Origin: Pimelobacter simplex
GTDB lineage: Bacteria > Actinomycetota > Actinomycetes > Propionibacteriales > Nocardioidaceae
Reading direction: 5' to 3'
Length of the DNA stretch: 64,000 nucleotides
Assembly: GCA_016803235.1 (NCBI GenBank)
Contig: JADCLI010000017.1
Coordinates: 41,959 to 105,958 of the forward strand
Shown here: positions 32,396-42,205 of the stretch, piece by piece
Layout of the letters: the number at the start of each line of letters is the position of its first letter
Numbering within the stretch: the stretch's first letter is position 1
The notes under the pieces: model-generated
The model's database searches: none
Told to the model about the DNA's origin: nothing
Seen by the model: only the letters and a program-made list of their open reading frames with translations
Program-made: the position numbers and the translations under genes

Positions 32396-33358
32396 ATGGG
32401 CGTCGACGTACAGGTCACGAACCTGACGAAGCAGTTCGGGAAGCAGCTGATCTGGAAGGGCGTGACGCTGACCCTTCCCGCGGGTGAGATCTCCGTGATG
32501 CTGGGCCCCTCGGGCACCGGCAAGTCCGTCTTCCTCAAGGCGCTCATCGGCCTGATCAAGCCCGACGAGGGCTCGATCGTCATCGAGGGCACCGACATCG
32601 CCTCCTGCTCGGAGAAGGAGCTCTACGAGATCCGCAAGCTGTTCGGCGTGCTGTTCCAGGACGGCGCGATGTTCGGCTCGATGAACCTCTACGACAACGT
32701 CGCCTTCCCGCTGCGCGAGCACACCAAGAAGTCCGAGTCCCAGATCCGTGACATCGTCATGGAGAAGATGGACATGGTCGGTCTGCTCGGCGCGGAGATG
32801 AAGCTCCCCGGTGAGATCTCCGGTGGTATGCGCAAGCGTGCCGGCCTGGCCCGGGCACTCGTGCTCGACCCCGAGATCCTGCTGATCGACGAGCCCGACT
32901 CCGGTCTGGACCCGGTGCGCACGTCGTTCATCAACCAGCTCTTCGTCGACCTCAACGCGCAGATCGACGCCACCTTCCTCATCGTGACGCACGACATCCA
33001 CAGCGTCCGGGTGGTCCCCGACCAGATCGGCCTGCTCTACCACAAGCACCTGGCCATGTACGGCCCGCGCGAGATGCTCCTGTCCTCCGACGAGCCCGTC
33101 GTGCGTCAGTTCCTCAACGCGCAGACGATCGGGCCGATCGGCATGTCGGAGGAGAAGGACGCCGACCAGCTGGCAGCCGAGAAGGACATGGACCTGCCGC
33201 CGCTGCCGCCGATCCCGCTGCAGATGGAGCCCTCCAACGGCATCCCGCGGCGGGCGCAGGCCGCGCCGGGCGCGTGGTGCCGGGCCAACGGCGTCACCCC
33301 TCCTCCCGGGTCGTTCACCCGCGAGGCCGAGCACGCGTCGGGCAGCCAGCAGCACTGA
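32396..33358 (+). CDS. mkl: Mce transporter ATPase (Mkl/MceG)
   Basis: This is a 320-residue ATPase for the Mce lipid importer. Walker A is GPSGTGKSVFL, the signature is ISGGMRKRAGLARAL (MlaF-type), Walker B is ILLIDEPDSGLDP and the H-loop is IVTHDIHSV. The last about 70 residues are a Pro-rich extension (LPPLPPIPLQMEP). It occupies the same place between rplL and rpoB as mkl in mycobacteria, but here the whole mce operon follows it. A GGAGAGGA ribosome site precedes ATG 32396. Confidence 0.93.
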   Translation: MGVDVQVTNLTKQFGKQLIWKGVTLTLPAGEISVMLGPSGTGKSVFLKALIGLIKPDEGSIVIEGTDIASCSEKELYEIRKLFGVLFQDGAMFGSMNLYDNVAFPLREHTKKSESQIRDIVMEKMDMVGLLGAEMKLPGEISGGMRKRAGLARALVLDPEILLIDEPDSGLDPVRTSFINQLFVDLNAQIDATFLIVTHDIHSVRVVPDQIGLLYHKHLAMYGPREMLLSSDEPVVRQFLNAQTIGPIGMSEEKDADQLAAEKDMDLPPLPPIPLQMEPSNGIPRRAQAAPGAWCRANGVTPPPGSFTREAEHASGSQQH

Positions 33359-33411
33359 ACCAGCGGCACACCCGAGGGAACGACACACAAGGACAAGGAA
33401 AGGGGCGGTAG

Positions 33412-34194
33412 GTGTCGCTCACCGCTGCGCGCGTGGTCGCCCCACTCGGGACCGCGGGCAAGCTGTTCGCCTTCGCGCTCGACGTGGGCCGGGGGCTATT
33501 CCGTCGTCCCTTCCAGGGCCGGGAGTTCATCCAGCAGGCCTGGTTCATCGCGTCGGTCACGATCATCCCGACCGCCCTGGTCGCGATCCCCTTCGGCGCG
33601 GTCATCGCGCTGCAGGTCGGTGGCCTGATCAAGCAGTTCGGCGCCCAGTCCTTCACCGGCTCCGCCTCGGTCCTCGCGGTCATCCAGCAGGCCGGCCCGA
33701 TCGCGACCGCCCTGCTGATCGCCGGGGCGGGCGGCTCCGCCATCGCGGCCGACCTCGGCGCCCGCAAGATCCGTGAGGAGCTCGACGCCATGATGGTGCT
33801 GGGCATCGACCCGATCCAGCGCCTCGTGGTGCCCCGGGTGCTCGCCTGCATGCTCGTCGCGGTCTTCCTCAACGGCATGGTCTCCGTCGTCGGCGTCGGC
33901 GGCGGCTACGTCTTCAACGTCATCCTGCAAGACGGTACGCCGGGCGCCTACCTCGCCAGCTTCACCGCCCTGGCCCAGCTGCCCGACGTGTGGATCGGCA
34001 TGGTCAAGGCGCTGGTCTTCGGCCTGATCGCCGCGATCGTCGCCGCCTACAAGGGGATGAACGCCGGTGGTGGCCCGAAGGGCGTCGGTGACGCCGTCAA
34101 CGAGTCCGTCGTCATCACCTTCCTTCTCCTGTTCGTCGTCAACTTCACGCTGAGCACGATCTACCTGCAGGTCGTGCCCCCGAAGACGGGTTAG
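33412..34194 (+). CDS. YrbE/MlaE-family Mce permease A
   Basis: This is a 260-residue integral membrane protein with about five or six helices. The MlaE region is AGAGGSAIAADLGARKIREE, then LDAMMVLGIDPIQRLVVPRV, and the end is FLLLFVVNFTLSTIYLQ. With the second YrbE protein it forms the membrane core driven by the ATPase. The start is GTG 33412 after AAAGGGGCGG. A gap of 14 bp separates it from the next gene. Confidence 0.93.
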   Translation: MSLTAARVVAPLGTAGKLFAFALDVGRGLFRRPFQGREFIQQAWFIASVTIIPTALVAIPFGAVIALQVGGLIKQFGAQSFTGSASVLAVIQQAGPIATALLIAGAGGSAIAADLGARKIREELDAMMVLGIDPIQRLVVPRVLACMLVAVFLNGMVSVVGVGGGYVFNVILQDGTPGAYLASFTALAQLPDVWIGMVKALVFGLIAAIVAAYKGMNAGGGPKGVGDAVNESVVITFLLLFVVNFTLSTIYLQVVPPKTG

Positions 34195-34208
34195 GGGAGC
34201 GGACGGAC

Positions 34209-35036
34209 ATGGCGAGCATCAAGGCGATCTACGACAAGCCCATGAAGGGCCTGGACAACCTCGGTCACGAGCTGTCCTTCTACCTCAAGGTGTTGCTGGC
34301 GCTGCCGCGCTCGGTCAAGCGCTACCCGCGCGAGATCCTGAGGATCCTGGCCGAGGTCACCCTCGGGTCCGGTGCGCTGGCGGTCATCGGCGGCACCGTC
34401 GGCGTCATCATCGGCATGACCTTCTTCACCGGCGCCCAGGTCGGCCTGTCCGGGTACGCCGCGCTCAACCAGCTCGGCACGGCCGCCTTCGCCGGCTTCG
34501 TGTCCGCCTACTTCAACACTCGCGAGATCGCCCCGCTGGTCGCCGGCATCGCGCTCGCGGCGACCGTCGGCTGCGGCTTCACCGCCCAGCTCGGCGCGAT
34601 GCGGATCTCGGAGGAGATCGACGCCGTCGAGGTGATGGCGATCCCCTCGATGCAGTTCCTGGTGACCACCCGGGTCGTCGGTGGCCTGATCGCGATCGTG
34701 CCGCTGTACGTCGTCGGCCTGCTGTCGTCGTACGTCGCCAGCCGGCTCGTGGTGACCCAGTTCTACGGCCAGTCGTCAGGCACCTACGACCACTACTTCA
34801 ACCAGTTCCTGCCACCCGGCGACGTGCTGTGGTCCTTCGGCAAGGTGCTGGTCTTCGCGGTGGTCGTCATCCTCATCCACTGCTACCACGGCTACACCGC
34901 CTCCGGCGGGCCCGCCGGCGTGGGCGTCGCCGTGGGCAAGGCGGTGCGGACCAGCATCGTGGCGATCAACGTGATCGACCTCTTCCTGTCGATGGCCATC
35001 TGGGGGGCCTCGACCACCGTCAGGCTCGCGGGGTGA
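34209..35036 (+). CDS. YrbE/MlaE-family Mce permease B
   Basis: This is a 275-residue paralogue of the preceding permease. It has GCGFTAQLGAMRISEEIDAV, then EVMAIPSMQFLVTTRVVGGL, and a longer cytoplasmic N-terminus. Every actinobacterial mce operon has this YrbEA/YrbEB pair. Seven bases separate its stop from mceA. Confidence 0.93.
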   Translation: MASIKAIYDKPMKGLDNLGHELSFYLKVLLALPRSVKRYPREILRILAEVTLGSGALAVIGGTVGVIIGMTFFTGAQVGLSGYAALNQLGTAAFAGFVSAYFNTREIAPLVAGIALAATVGCGFTAQLGAMRISEEIDAVEVMAIPSMQFLVTTRVVGGLIAIVPLYVVGLLSSYVASRLVVTQFYGQSSGTYDHYFNQFLPPGDVLWSFGKVLVFAVVVILIHCYHGYTASGGPAGVGVAVGKAVRTSIVAINVIDLFLSMAIWGASTTVRLAG

Positions 35037-35043
35037 TCGGCTG

Positions 35044-36291
35044 ATGGACCGGATCCTGTCCGCCCACAAGGTGCTCGGCGTCGTCTTCGTGGCGCTGCTG
35101 CTGCTCGGCGTGTGGCTCACCTACGCGACCTTCACCAAGAAGTTCACCGACTACGACGAGGTCACCCTCAAGACGTCCTCGATCGGTCTCCAGCTCCCGA
35201 CCCGCGCGGACGTCAAGGTCCGCGGCGTGATCGTGGGCGAGGTGCTCGACGCGCGCTCCGGCGTCGAGGGCGCCGAGCTCACCTTGGGCATCTACCCCGA
35301 CAAGATGGGCGTGATCCCGGCCAACGTGACCGGCTCGATCGTGCCCAAGACGCTGTTCGGCGAGAAGTACGTCTCCCTGGTCGTCCCCGACGCCGGGCCG
35401 AGCGGGACGATGCGCGCCGGCGCGACCATCGCCCGCACCGAGGTCTCCACCGAGCTCGAGGCGGTCCTCTCCGACCTCTACCCGCTGCTCAACACGGTCC
35501 GGCCGGCCGACCTCAACGCGACGCTGACCGCGATCGCGACCGCCCTCGAGGGCCGCGGCGAGCTGATCGGCCAGAACCTCGAGACGCTCGACGGCTACCT
35601 CAAGAAGCTCAACCCGCAGATCCCGGCGTTGCTCGAGGACCTCGAGCTGACCGCGGAGGTCTCCGACACCTACGCCGACATCCTTCCCCAGGTGGCCCAG
35701 ATCCTCGACGACACCGTGAAGACGACCGGCACCATCGAGGAGCGCGAGGCGGCACTGACCGCGACGCTGCGCGACATCCGCAGCTTCTCCGACACCGCCC
35801 GGTCCTTCCTCGACGCCAACGCCCAGCGCCTCAAGCGGGCCGGTGAGCTGAGCACCCAGACCCTCGCGGTCGTGGCCCGCTACGCCCCGACCATCCCCTG
35901 CATGTCGGCGGGCATCGTCAAGGCCCAGGGCCGCCTCGCCGAGGCGTTCCGCGGCTTCGAGCTGCACATCGTGCTGGAGACCCTGCAGGACCAGCCGCGC
36001 AAGTACACCGCGGCCGACCGCCCGAAGTTCGGTGACGACCGCGGCCCCAACTGCCTGGGCCTGCCCAACATCCCGTGGAGCCAGGAGAACCCGTTCCCGC
36101 CGCTGCCGAGCCTCAACGACGGCATGAACGGCAACACCGGGAAGGGCAACCTGCGCCCGGCGCCGACCGGCTACACCGGCAGCCCCGACGACGTGACCGC
36201 ACTGCGCGGCGCGCTCGACGAGGAGTACGGCACCGACGCCGACCTCACCGTCCTGTTGGCCGGACCCCTTGTCGCGGGAGGCGCCCGATGA
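35044..36291 (+). CDS. mceA: MCE-family protein MceA
   Basis: This is a 415-residue protein with an N-terminal membrane helix (VLGVVFVALLLLGVWLTYAT), an MCE/MlaD domain (residues about 40-115: SIGLQLPTRADVKVRGVIVG, GSIVPKTLFGEKYVSLV), a long helical region and a Pro/Gly-rich tail. Six such proteins are thought to build the lipid tunnel between membrane and envelope. The stop overlaps mceB by four bases (ATGA). Confidence 0.93.
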   Translation: MDRILSAHKVLGVVFVALLLLGVWLTYATFTKKFTDYDEVTLKTSSIGLQLPTRADVKVRGVIVGEVLDARSGVEGAELTLGIYPDKMGVIPANVTGSIVPKTLFGEKYVSLVVPDAGPSGTMRAGATIARTEVSTELEAVLSDLYPLLNTVRPADLNATLTAIATALEGRGELIGQNLETLDGYLKKLNPQIPALLEDLELTAEVSDTYADILPQVAQILDDTVKTTGTIEEREAALTATLRDIRSFSDTARSFLDANAQRLKRAGELSTQTLAVVARYAPTIPCMSAGIVKAQGRLAEAFRGFELHIVLETLQDQPRKYTAADRPKFGDDRGPNCLGLPNIPWSQENPFPPLPSLNDGMNGNTGKGNLRPAPTGYTGSPDDVTALRGALDEEYGTDADLTVLLAGPLVAGGAR

Positions 36292-37331
36292 ACCTGCGCG
36301 GCCTCGACAAGAAGACCAGCGGCGACCTGGTCCGGCTGGTGGTGTTCATGGTCTCCACGGCGCTCGCGACGAGCGTCCTCATCATCACCATCGGCAACCT
36401 GTCCTTCGGGGCGACCAAGGAGTACGCCGCAGAGTTCTCCGACGCGACCGGCGTCAACAAGGGCGACGACATCCGGATCGCGGGCGTCAAGGTCGGCACC
36501 GTCCAGGAGGTCGCGATCGTCGGGGCCGAGAAGGCTCGGGTGACCTTCACGGTCGACGCCGACAGGAGGCTCGACGACGCCACCCACGCCACGATCAAGT
36601 ACCGCAACCTGATCGGGCAGCGCTACATCTCGCTGACCCAGGAGGGCGACGGCGGGCAGCGGCTCAAGGAGGAGGCCGCGATCCCGGTCGACCGCACCAG
36701 GCCGGCACTCGACCTGACCGCGCTGTTCAACGGCTTCAAGCCGTTGTTCCAGGCGCTCTCGCCCGACGACATCAACAAGCTGTCGTACGAGATCGTCCAG
36801 GTCTTCCAGGGCGAGGGCGGCACCGTCGAGGGCCTGCTGTCGAGCACCGCGTCGGTCACCCAGACCCTGGCCGACCGCGACCAGGTGATCGGCGAGCTGC
36901 TGAGCAACCTCGACTACGTCCTCGACCACGTGGCCGACCGCGACAAGCAGCTGACCAACCTGATCGACAGCTTCCGTTCGCTGGTCGGCGGGCTCAACGA
37001 GGACCGCGAGGCGATCCTCGGCTCGCTCGACTCCATCTCGGAGCTCTCGGTGCAAACGGCCGCCCTGGTCACCGACATCAAGGACCCGTTCATTAAGGAC
37101 ATCAAGGAGCTGCGCAAGGTCGCCGGCAATCTGGACGAGAACCGCCAGGAGATCGACCGCGCGCTCCAGGTCCTGCCGATCAAGCTCACCAAGATCGGCC
37201 GTACGGCGACCTACGGCTCCTGGTTCAACTTCTACCTGTGCCACTTCAAGGCCACGATCAAGGTTCCCGGACTCAACAACCCGATCGGCGCCACCTACGG
37301 CGCGACCGCCGATCGGTGCACGCTCGGATGA
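36288..37331 (+). CDS. mceB: MCE-family protein MceB
   Basis: This is a 347-residue protein with an N-terminal anchor (LVVFMVSTALATSVLIITIG), an MCE domain (FSDATGVNKGDDIRIAGVKV, YRNLIGQRYISL) and a helical C-terminal part ending with a Cys-containing segment (YGSWFNFYLCHF). It is co-translated with mceA by overlap and followed by mceC after 16 bp. Confidence 0.93.
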   Translation: MNLRGLDKKTSGDLVRLVVFMVSTALATSVLIITIGNLSFGATKEYAAEFSDATGVNKGDDIRIAGVKVGTVQEVAIVGAEKARVTFTVDADRRLDDATHATIKYRNLIGQRYISLTQEGDGGQRLKEEAAIPVDRTRPALDLTALFNGFKPLFQALSPDDINKLSYEIVQVFQGEGGTVEGLLSSTASVTQTLADRDQVIGELLSNLDYVLDHVADRDKQLTNLIDSFRSLVGGLNEDREAILGSLDSISELSVQTAALVTDIKDPFIKDIKELRKVAGNLDENRQEIDRALQVLPIKLTKIGRTATYGSWFNFYLCHFKATIKVPGLNNPIGATYGATADRCTLG

Positions 37332-37347
37332 GGGGAGGACGACTGCG

Positions 37348-38316
37348 ATGAAGCCCTTCCGCGAGCGCAACCCCGTGGTGATCGGCGCCGTGAGCATCGC
37401 CGTGCTGCTGCTCGGCCTGGTCGCGGCCTTCCGGGCCAACGACCTCCCGCTGATCGGCGGTGGCGACACCTACTACGCCTCCTTCTCGGAGGCCGGCGGC
37501 CTCAAGCCCAAGGACGAGGTCCGCATCGCCGGCGTCCGCGTCGGCCAGGTGACCTCGATGGAGCTCGACGGCAACTCGGTCAAGGTCGCCTTCAAGCTCA
37601 AGACCGACACCCCGTTCGGGGACGAGACCCGCGCCGACATCAAGGTGAAGACGATCCTCGGCTCGATGTACCTCTCCCTCGACCCGGCCGGCCAGGGCCA
37701 GCTCGCCGAGGGTGCGGTCATCCCGGTCGAGCGCACCAGCTCGCCGTACGACGTCGTCGACGCCTTCTCCGGCCTCGCCGAGACGTCGGCCGACATCGAC
37801 ACCGACCAGCTCGCCGGCGCGCTGACCACGCTGGCCGACCTGACCCGCAACACCCCCGAGGAGTTCCGCTCGGCGCTCGACGGCCTCTCGGCGCTCGCCG
37901 AGACGGTGGCCTCGCGCGACGACGAGATCAACTCGCTGCTCAAGAACCTCAACCGGGTCTCGACGGTGCTCGACTCGCGCGACGAGGACATCGTGGCGCT
38001 GATGAAGGACGCCGACACGCTGTTCGCCGCCCTGCTCCAGCGCAGGGAGCAGATCCACCGGCTGCTGGTCTCGACGAGCACGCTGAGCACCAAGCTCACC
38101 GGGCTGATCAAGGACAGCAGGGCCGACCTCAAGCCCGCCCTCGACCACCTCGACTCGGTGCTGCAGGTCGTGAAGAAGAACGAGAACAACCTGGAGGACT
38201 CGATCCACCTGATGGCGCCGTTCTACCGCGTGTTCGCGAGCACGCTCGGCAACGGGCCGTGGTTCGACACCTACATCTTCAACCTGCCGCCGGTGCCCGG
38301 GACGGTGGGACAGTGA
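37348..38316 (+). CDS. mceC: MCE-family protein MceC
   Basis: This is a 322-residue protein with membrane anchor (VVIGAVSIAVLLLGLVAAF), MCE domain (FSEAGGLKPKDEVRIAGVRV, TILGSMYLSL) and coiled helical region. A GGGGAGGACGACTGCG sequence before the ATG gives the ribosome site. The stop overlaps mceD as GTGA. Confidence 0.93.
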   Translation: MKPFRERNPVVIGAVSIAVLLLGLVAAFRANDLPLIGGGDTYYASFSEAGGLKPKDEVRIAGVRVGQVTSMELDGNSVKVAFKLKTDTPFGDETRADIKVKTILGSMYLSLDPAGQGQLAEGAVIPVERTSSPYDVVDAFSGLAETSADIDTDQLAGALTTLADLTRNTPEEFRSALDGLSALAETVASRDDEINSLLKNLNRVSTVLDSRDEDIVALMKDADTLFAALLQRREQIHRLLVSTSTLSTKLTGLIKDSRADLKPALDHLDSVLQVVKKNENNLEDSIHLMAPFYRVFASTLGNGPWFDTYIFNLPPVPGTVGQ

Positions 38317-39449
38317 ACGGGGCGCGGCGCTGGCTGCCGCTGGCCGTCATCGGGCTCCTGGTCGCCACCGGAGTGGTCTGGATGTTCGGCAGCGGCGGCA
38401 CCGACAAGACCGTCACCGCCTACTTCCCGCGCACCGTCTCGGTCTACGAGGGCAGCGAGGTGCGGATCCTCGGCATCCCGGTCGGTCAGGTCCGTGAGGT
38501 GGTGCCGGAGGGCACCAAGGTCAAGGTCGTCATGGCCTACGACCCCGAGGTCAAGGTGCCGGCCGACGCCGACGCCGTCATCGTGTCGCCCTCGGTGGTC
38601 GGGGACCGCTACATCCAGCTCTCCCCGGCCTTCGAGGACGGCGACCAGGTGATGGCCGACAACACCGTCATCGACGCGACGAAGACCGCGATCCCGCTGG
38701 AGCTGGACGAGATCTACGGCAGCATCGACAAGCTGACCGTCGCGCTCGGCCCCGAGGGTGCCAACAAGGAGGGTGCGCTCAGCGACCTCCTCCAGCAGAC
38801 CGCCAAGAACTTCGGCGGCCAGGGAGCCCAGTTCCACCAGACGATCGAGGACTTCGGCCGGCTGAGCGAGACGCTCGACAACAACAAGGACGAGCTGTTC
38901 GAGTCCGCCGAGCAGCTCGAGTCCTTCCTCAAGACGCTCGCCGACAACGACACCACCGTGCGCGACTTCAACAGGTCGCTCGGGGACGTCTCCACGCTGC
39001 TGGCCGACGAGCGCCAGGAGCTGACGACCGCGCTGGCCAACCTCGGTACGGCGCTCGACCAGGTCGCCCGGTTCGTCAAGCGCAACCGCGCGGTGCTCGG
39101 ACGCAACATCCGCGACGTCAACCGGGTCGCCAAGGTGCTGGTCCGCCAGCGCAGCGCGCTCGACGAGCTGCTCCAGGCGGGTCCGTTGGCGCTGACGAAC
39201 CTCTACCACACCTACAACCCGAAGGACGGCACGCTCGACACGAACGCCAACATCGGCAACCTCGTGCACGAGCTGACCTCCAACCCCGCCGCCGTGGTCT
39301 GCGCGCTGGTGTCGGGCGCCGACAAGAACGGCGACCTGTGTGGCCTCATCGACAAGCTGCTGCCCCGCAGCGCGCCCTTCGGCACCGGCTCCTGGTACGG
39401 CCAGCCCTACGACCCGACGCTCAACGGACTGGTGGAGGTGGACCGATGA
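38313..39449 (+). CDS. mceD: MCE-family protein MceD
   Basis: This is a 378-residue protein with anchor (LPLAVIGLLVATGVVWMFG), MCE domain (YFPRTVSVYEGSEVRILGIP, VIVSPSVVGDRYIQLSP) and extended helical part. Two Cys are in VCALVSGADKNGDLCGL near the C-terminus. It starts GTG overlapping the mceC stop and ends overlapping mceE (ATGA). Confidence 0.93.
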   Translation: MNGARRWLPLAVIGLLVATGVVWMFGSGGTDKTVTAYFPRTVSVYEGSEVRILGIPVGQVREVVPEGTKVKVVMAYDPEVKVPADADAVIVSPSVVGDRYIQLSPAFEDGDQVMADNTVIDATKTAIPLELDEIYGSIDKLTVALGPEGANKEGALSDLLQQTAKNFGGQGAQFHQTIEDFGRLSETLDNNKDELFESAEQLESFLKTLADNDTTVRDFNRSLGDVSTLLADERQELTTALANLGTALDQVARFVKRNRAVLGRNIRDVNRVAKVLVRQRSALDELLQAGPLALTNLYHTYNPKDGTLDTNANIGNLVHELTSNPAAVVCALVSGADKNGDLCGLIDKLLPRSAPFGTGSWYGQPYDPTLNGLVEVDR

Positions 39450-40891
39450 CGCGCCGTACCGGCCTCCGTGCCCGCCTGCGGACGGGCGTCGCCCTGCTCG
39501 CCGGCGCGCTGCTGCTCACCGGCTGCGACTTCGACGTCTACGAGCTGCCGCTCCCCGGTGGCGCCGACACCGGCAAGGACCCGATCACCGTCAGCGTCCG
39601 GTTCGACGACGTCCTCGACCTGGTCCCCAAGTCCTCGGTGAAGGTCAACGACGTCGCGGTCGGGCAGGTGACCGAGGTCCGCCTCGACGGCTACCAGGCC
39701 GTGGTCACCCTCGAGCTGCGCAAGGACGTCGACCTCCCCGACAACCCGGTCGCCTCGATCCGCCAGACCAGCCTGCTGGGCGAGAAGTTCGTGTCCCTCG
39801 CCTCGCCGACCACCGGTGCGCAGGGCCGCCTCTCCGACGGCGACGTCATCAAGGACGGTGGCCGCAACCCGGAGGTCGAGGAGGTCCTCGGTGCGCTGAG
39901 CCTCGTGCTCAACGGTGGCGGCATCGCGCAGCTCAAGACCATCTCGACCGAGCTCAACCTCGCCCTCGAGGGCCGCGAGGACTCGGCGAAGTCGGTGCTC
40001 ACGCAGGTCTCGTCGCTGATGGGCCAGCTCGACCAGCGCAAGCAGGACATCGTGAACGCCATCGAGTCGGTCAACCGGCTCGCGGTCACCGCCCGGCAGC
40101 ACCAGGCGAGCATCGACCGGGCGCTGGAGGACCTGCCGAGCGCGCTCGAGTCGCTCGACCGGCAGCGTGCGGACCTGGTCAAGATGCTCGACGGGCTCAC
40201 CCAGCTCAGCGACGTCGGGGTCCGGGTCATCAAGACCACGAAGACCGCCACGGTCGACACCTTGAAGATGCTCGACCCGGTGCTCTTCCAGATCGCCCAG
40301 GCCGGTGACGACTTCGCGAAGGGCTTCAGCACCTTCCTGACCTACCCGTTCATCGACGAGTCGGTCGGCCGCGACCCGCAGGTGGCCCGCAACCTGCACA
40401 TGGGCGACTACGTCAACCTGTCGGTCGACCTCCAGCTCGACCTCGGCAACCTGCGCCTTCCCGACCTGGCCTGCATCCCGGTCAACGAGCTGCCGGACCT
40501 GCCGCTCGACCAGCTGGTGGACCTGAAGACGCTGTGCGCCGGCGTCACCCAGACCCTCCAGGGCTGCCTCAGGACGCCGCCGGACGCCCAGGCCTGCCTC
40601 AAGCTGCCGCAGTACCTGCTCGACAACGTCTGCCAGGCCGTCAAGCTGCTCTGCGGCCTGACCGGTGGCCTGACCGGCGCCGCCAGCAGCCCGGGCGCGG
40701 CCAGCAACCCGCTGGGCAACCTGCTGTCCAGCGTGCTCACCGGCGGTGGTCTCGGCCGGCCGGCCCCGGGTGGCGACAGCGCGGCCGACGCCATGTGGGC
40801 CGACTTCGACACGGCGTACGACGCCGACCTGGTCGGCCTCGACGCCGGCCCGCTGGTCGCGAGCCACCAGAAGGGGAGGTCGGCGCAGTGA
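39446..40891 (+). CDS. mceE: MCE-family lipoprotein MceE
   Basis: This is a 481-residue lipoprotein member of the set: signal ends LLLTGC (Cys27), as in mycobacterial MceE (LprK-type). An MCE domain follows (FDDVLDLVPKSSVKVNDVAV, SLLGEKFVSLASP). It has a long helical region and a Cys/Gly-rich tail. It starts ATG overlapping mceD and ends in a GTGA overlap with mceF. Confidence 0.93.
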   Translation: MTRRTGLRARLRTGVALLAGALLLTGCDFDVYELPLPGGADTGKDPITVSVRFDDVLDLVPKSSVKVNDVAVGQVTEVRLDGYQAVVTLELRKDVDLPDNPVASIRQTSLLGEKFVSLASPTTGAQGRLSDGDVIKDGGRNPEVEEVLGALSLVLNGGGIAQLKTISTELNLALEGREDSAKSVLTQVSSLMGQLDQRKQDIVNAIESVNRLAVTARQHQASIDRALEDLPSALESLDRQRADLVKMLDGLTQLSDVGVRVIKTTKTATVDTLKMLDPVLFQIAQAGDDFAKGFSTFLTYPFIDESVGRDPQVARNLHMGDYVNLSVDLQLDLGNLRLPDLACIPVNELPDLPLDQLVDLKTLCAGVTQTLQGCLRTPPDAQACLKLPQYLLDNVCQAVKLLCGLTGGLTGAASSPGAASNPLGNLLSSVLTGGGLGRPAPGGDSAADAMWADFDTAYDADLVGLDAGPLVASHQKGRSAQ

Positions 40892-42195
40892 TCACCCGTC
40901 GTACCCGGATCCAGCTCATCGTGTTCGCGATCATCACGCTGGTCGGTGTCTCCTTCGTGGGGGCCCGCTACGCCAAGCTCGACCGCGTGGTCGTCGACCG
41001 CAGCTACACGGTCACCGCCCACTACCCGCAGTCCGGCGGCATCTTCACCGGTGCCGAGGTGACCTACCGCGGTGTCGGCATCGGCACCGTCGGGGACCTG
41101 GTGCTCACCGACGACGGCGTCGACGTGAAGCTCGACATCGACAAGAAGTGGGACAAGATCCCCAGCGACGCCCGCGCGCTGGTCGGCAACAAGTCCGCCG
41201 TGGGCGAGCAGTACGTCGAGCTGCAGCCGAAGGTCGACGGTGGGCCGTACCTCCGCGAGGGGTCCGAGATCACCGACGTCGCGACGCCGATCGCCACCGA
41301 GAAGCTCCTCGGCGACCTGTCCGCCACCGTGTCGAGTGTCGACCGCGAGGCCCTGAGCACCACCGTGCAGGAGCTCGGCGAGGCCTTCGCCGGCACCGGG
41401 CCGGACCTGCAGCGGATCATCGACACCGGCAACTCGTTCATCCAGACCGCCGACGAGAACTTCGACCTGACCACCGCCCTCATCAAGGACAGCAACACGG
41501 TGCTGCAGGGCCAGGTGGCCTCGGAGTCGTCGCTGCGGACCTTCGCCCAGCAGCTCTCGCTGTTCAGCTCGGCGCTCGCGGGTGCCGACCCTGCGCTGCG
41601 CAAGGTGATCGACTCCGGCTCGGTCGCCGCGACCCAGCTGCGTACCTTCCTGGAGCAGAACGGCGTCGAGATCAGCGAGCTGCTGGCCAACCTGGTCGCC
41701 ACCGGCGAGGTCGTCGTCCAGCACCTCGACGCGCTCAAGCAGATGCTGGTCGTCTACCCGTACGCCGTCGGCGCGGGCCAGGTCGTCGTCGGCCGCAAGT
41801 CGAGGCAGCAGGGCGGCAGCGGCTTCTGGGACGCCCACTTCGGCCTGATCCTGGCCCCGACCAGCACCCCCTGCTATGCCGGCTACCTCAAGACCCGCCG
41901 CAACCCGGAGTCGGACCGCGGCAACGCGCCCATGCCCGACAACGTCGGCTGCACCGAGCCGATCACGAAGAGCAACCCGCGCGGCACGCAGAACCTCCCG
42001 CGGGTCGCGCCGGGCGTGCAGGGCTACGACGTGGGCGTGCGGCGCGACCCCGCGACCGGCGCCCTCGCGTGGGGTGTGACGGCCCAGTCCCCGACCTGGT
42101 CGGACGTGCGCGGTAACGTGGCGCCGCCGTCGCTGGGGAAGGATCCGTGGAAGTGGCTCTACCTCCAACCGCTGCTCGACCCCACCGCCCGGTGA
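40888..42195 (+). CDS. mceF: MCE-family protein MceF
   Basis: This is a 435-residue protein with anchor (IQLIVFAIITLVGVSFVGA), MCE domain (YPQSGGIFTGAEVTYRGVGI, GNKSAVGEQYVELQP) and helical C-terminal part with Cys residues in TPCYAGYL and NVGCTEP. It is the sixth and last MCE protein; the Mce-associated genes follow after 10 bp. Confidence 0.93.
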   Translation: MITRRTRIQLIVFAIITLVGVSFVGARYAKLDRVVVDRSYTVTAHYPQSGGIFTGAEVTYRGVGIGTVGDLVLTDDGVDVKLDIDKKWDKIPSDARALVGNKSAVGEQYVELQPKVDGGPYLREGSEITDVATPIATEKLLGDLSATVSSVDREALSTTVQELGEAFAGTGPDLQRIIDTGNSFIQTADENFDLTTALIKDSNTVLQGQVASESSLRTFAQQLSLFSSALAGADPALRKVIDSGSVAATQLRTFLEQNGVEISELLANLVATGEVVVQHLDALKQMLVVYPYAVGAGQVVVGRKSRQQGGSGFWDAHFGLILAPTSTPCYAGYLKTRRNPESDRGNAPMPDNVGCTEPITKSNPRGTQNLPRVAPGVQGYDVGVRRDPATGALAWGVTAQSPTWSDVRGNVAPPSLGKDPWKWLYLQPLLDPTAR

Positions 42196-42205
42196 GGCGC
42201 ATCGC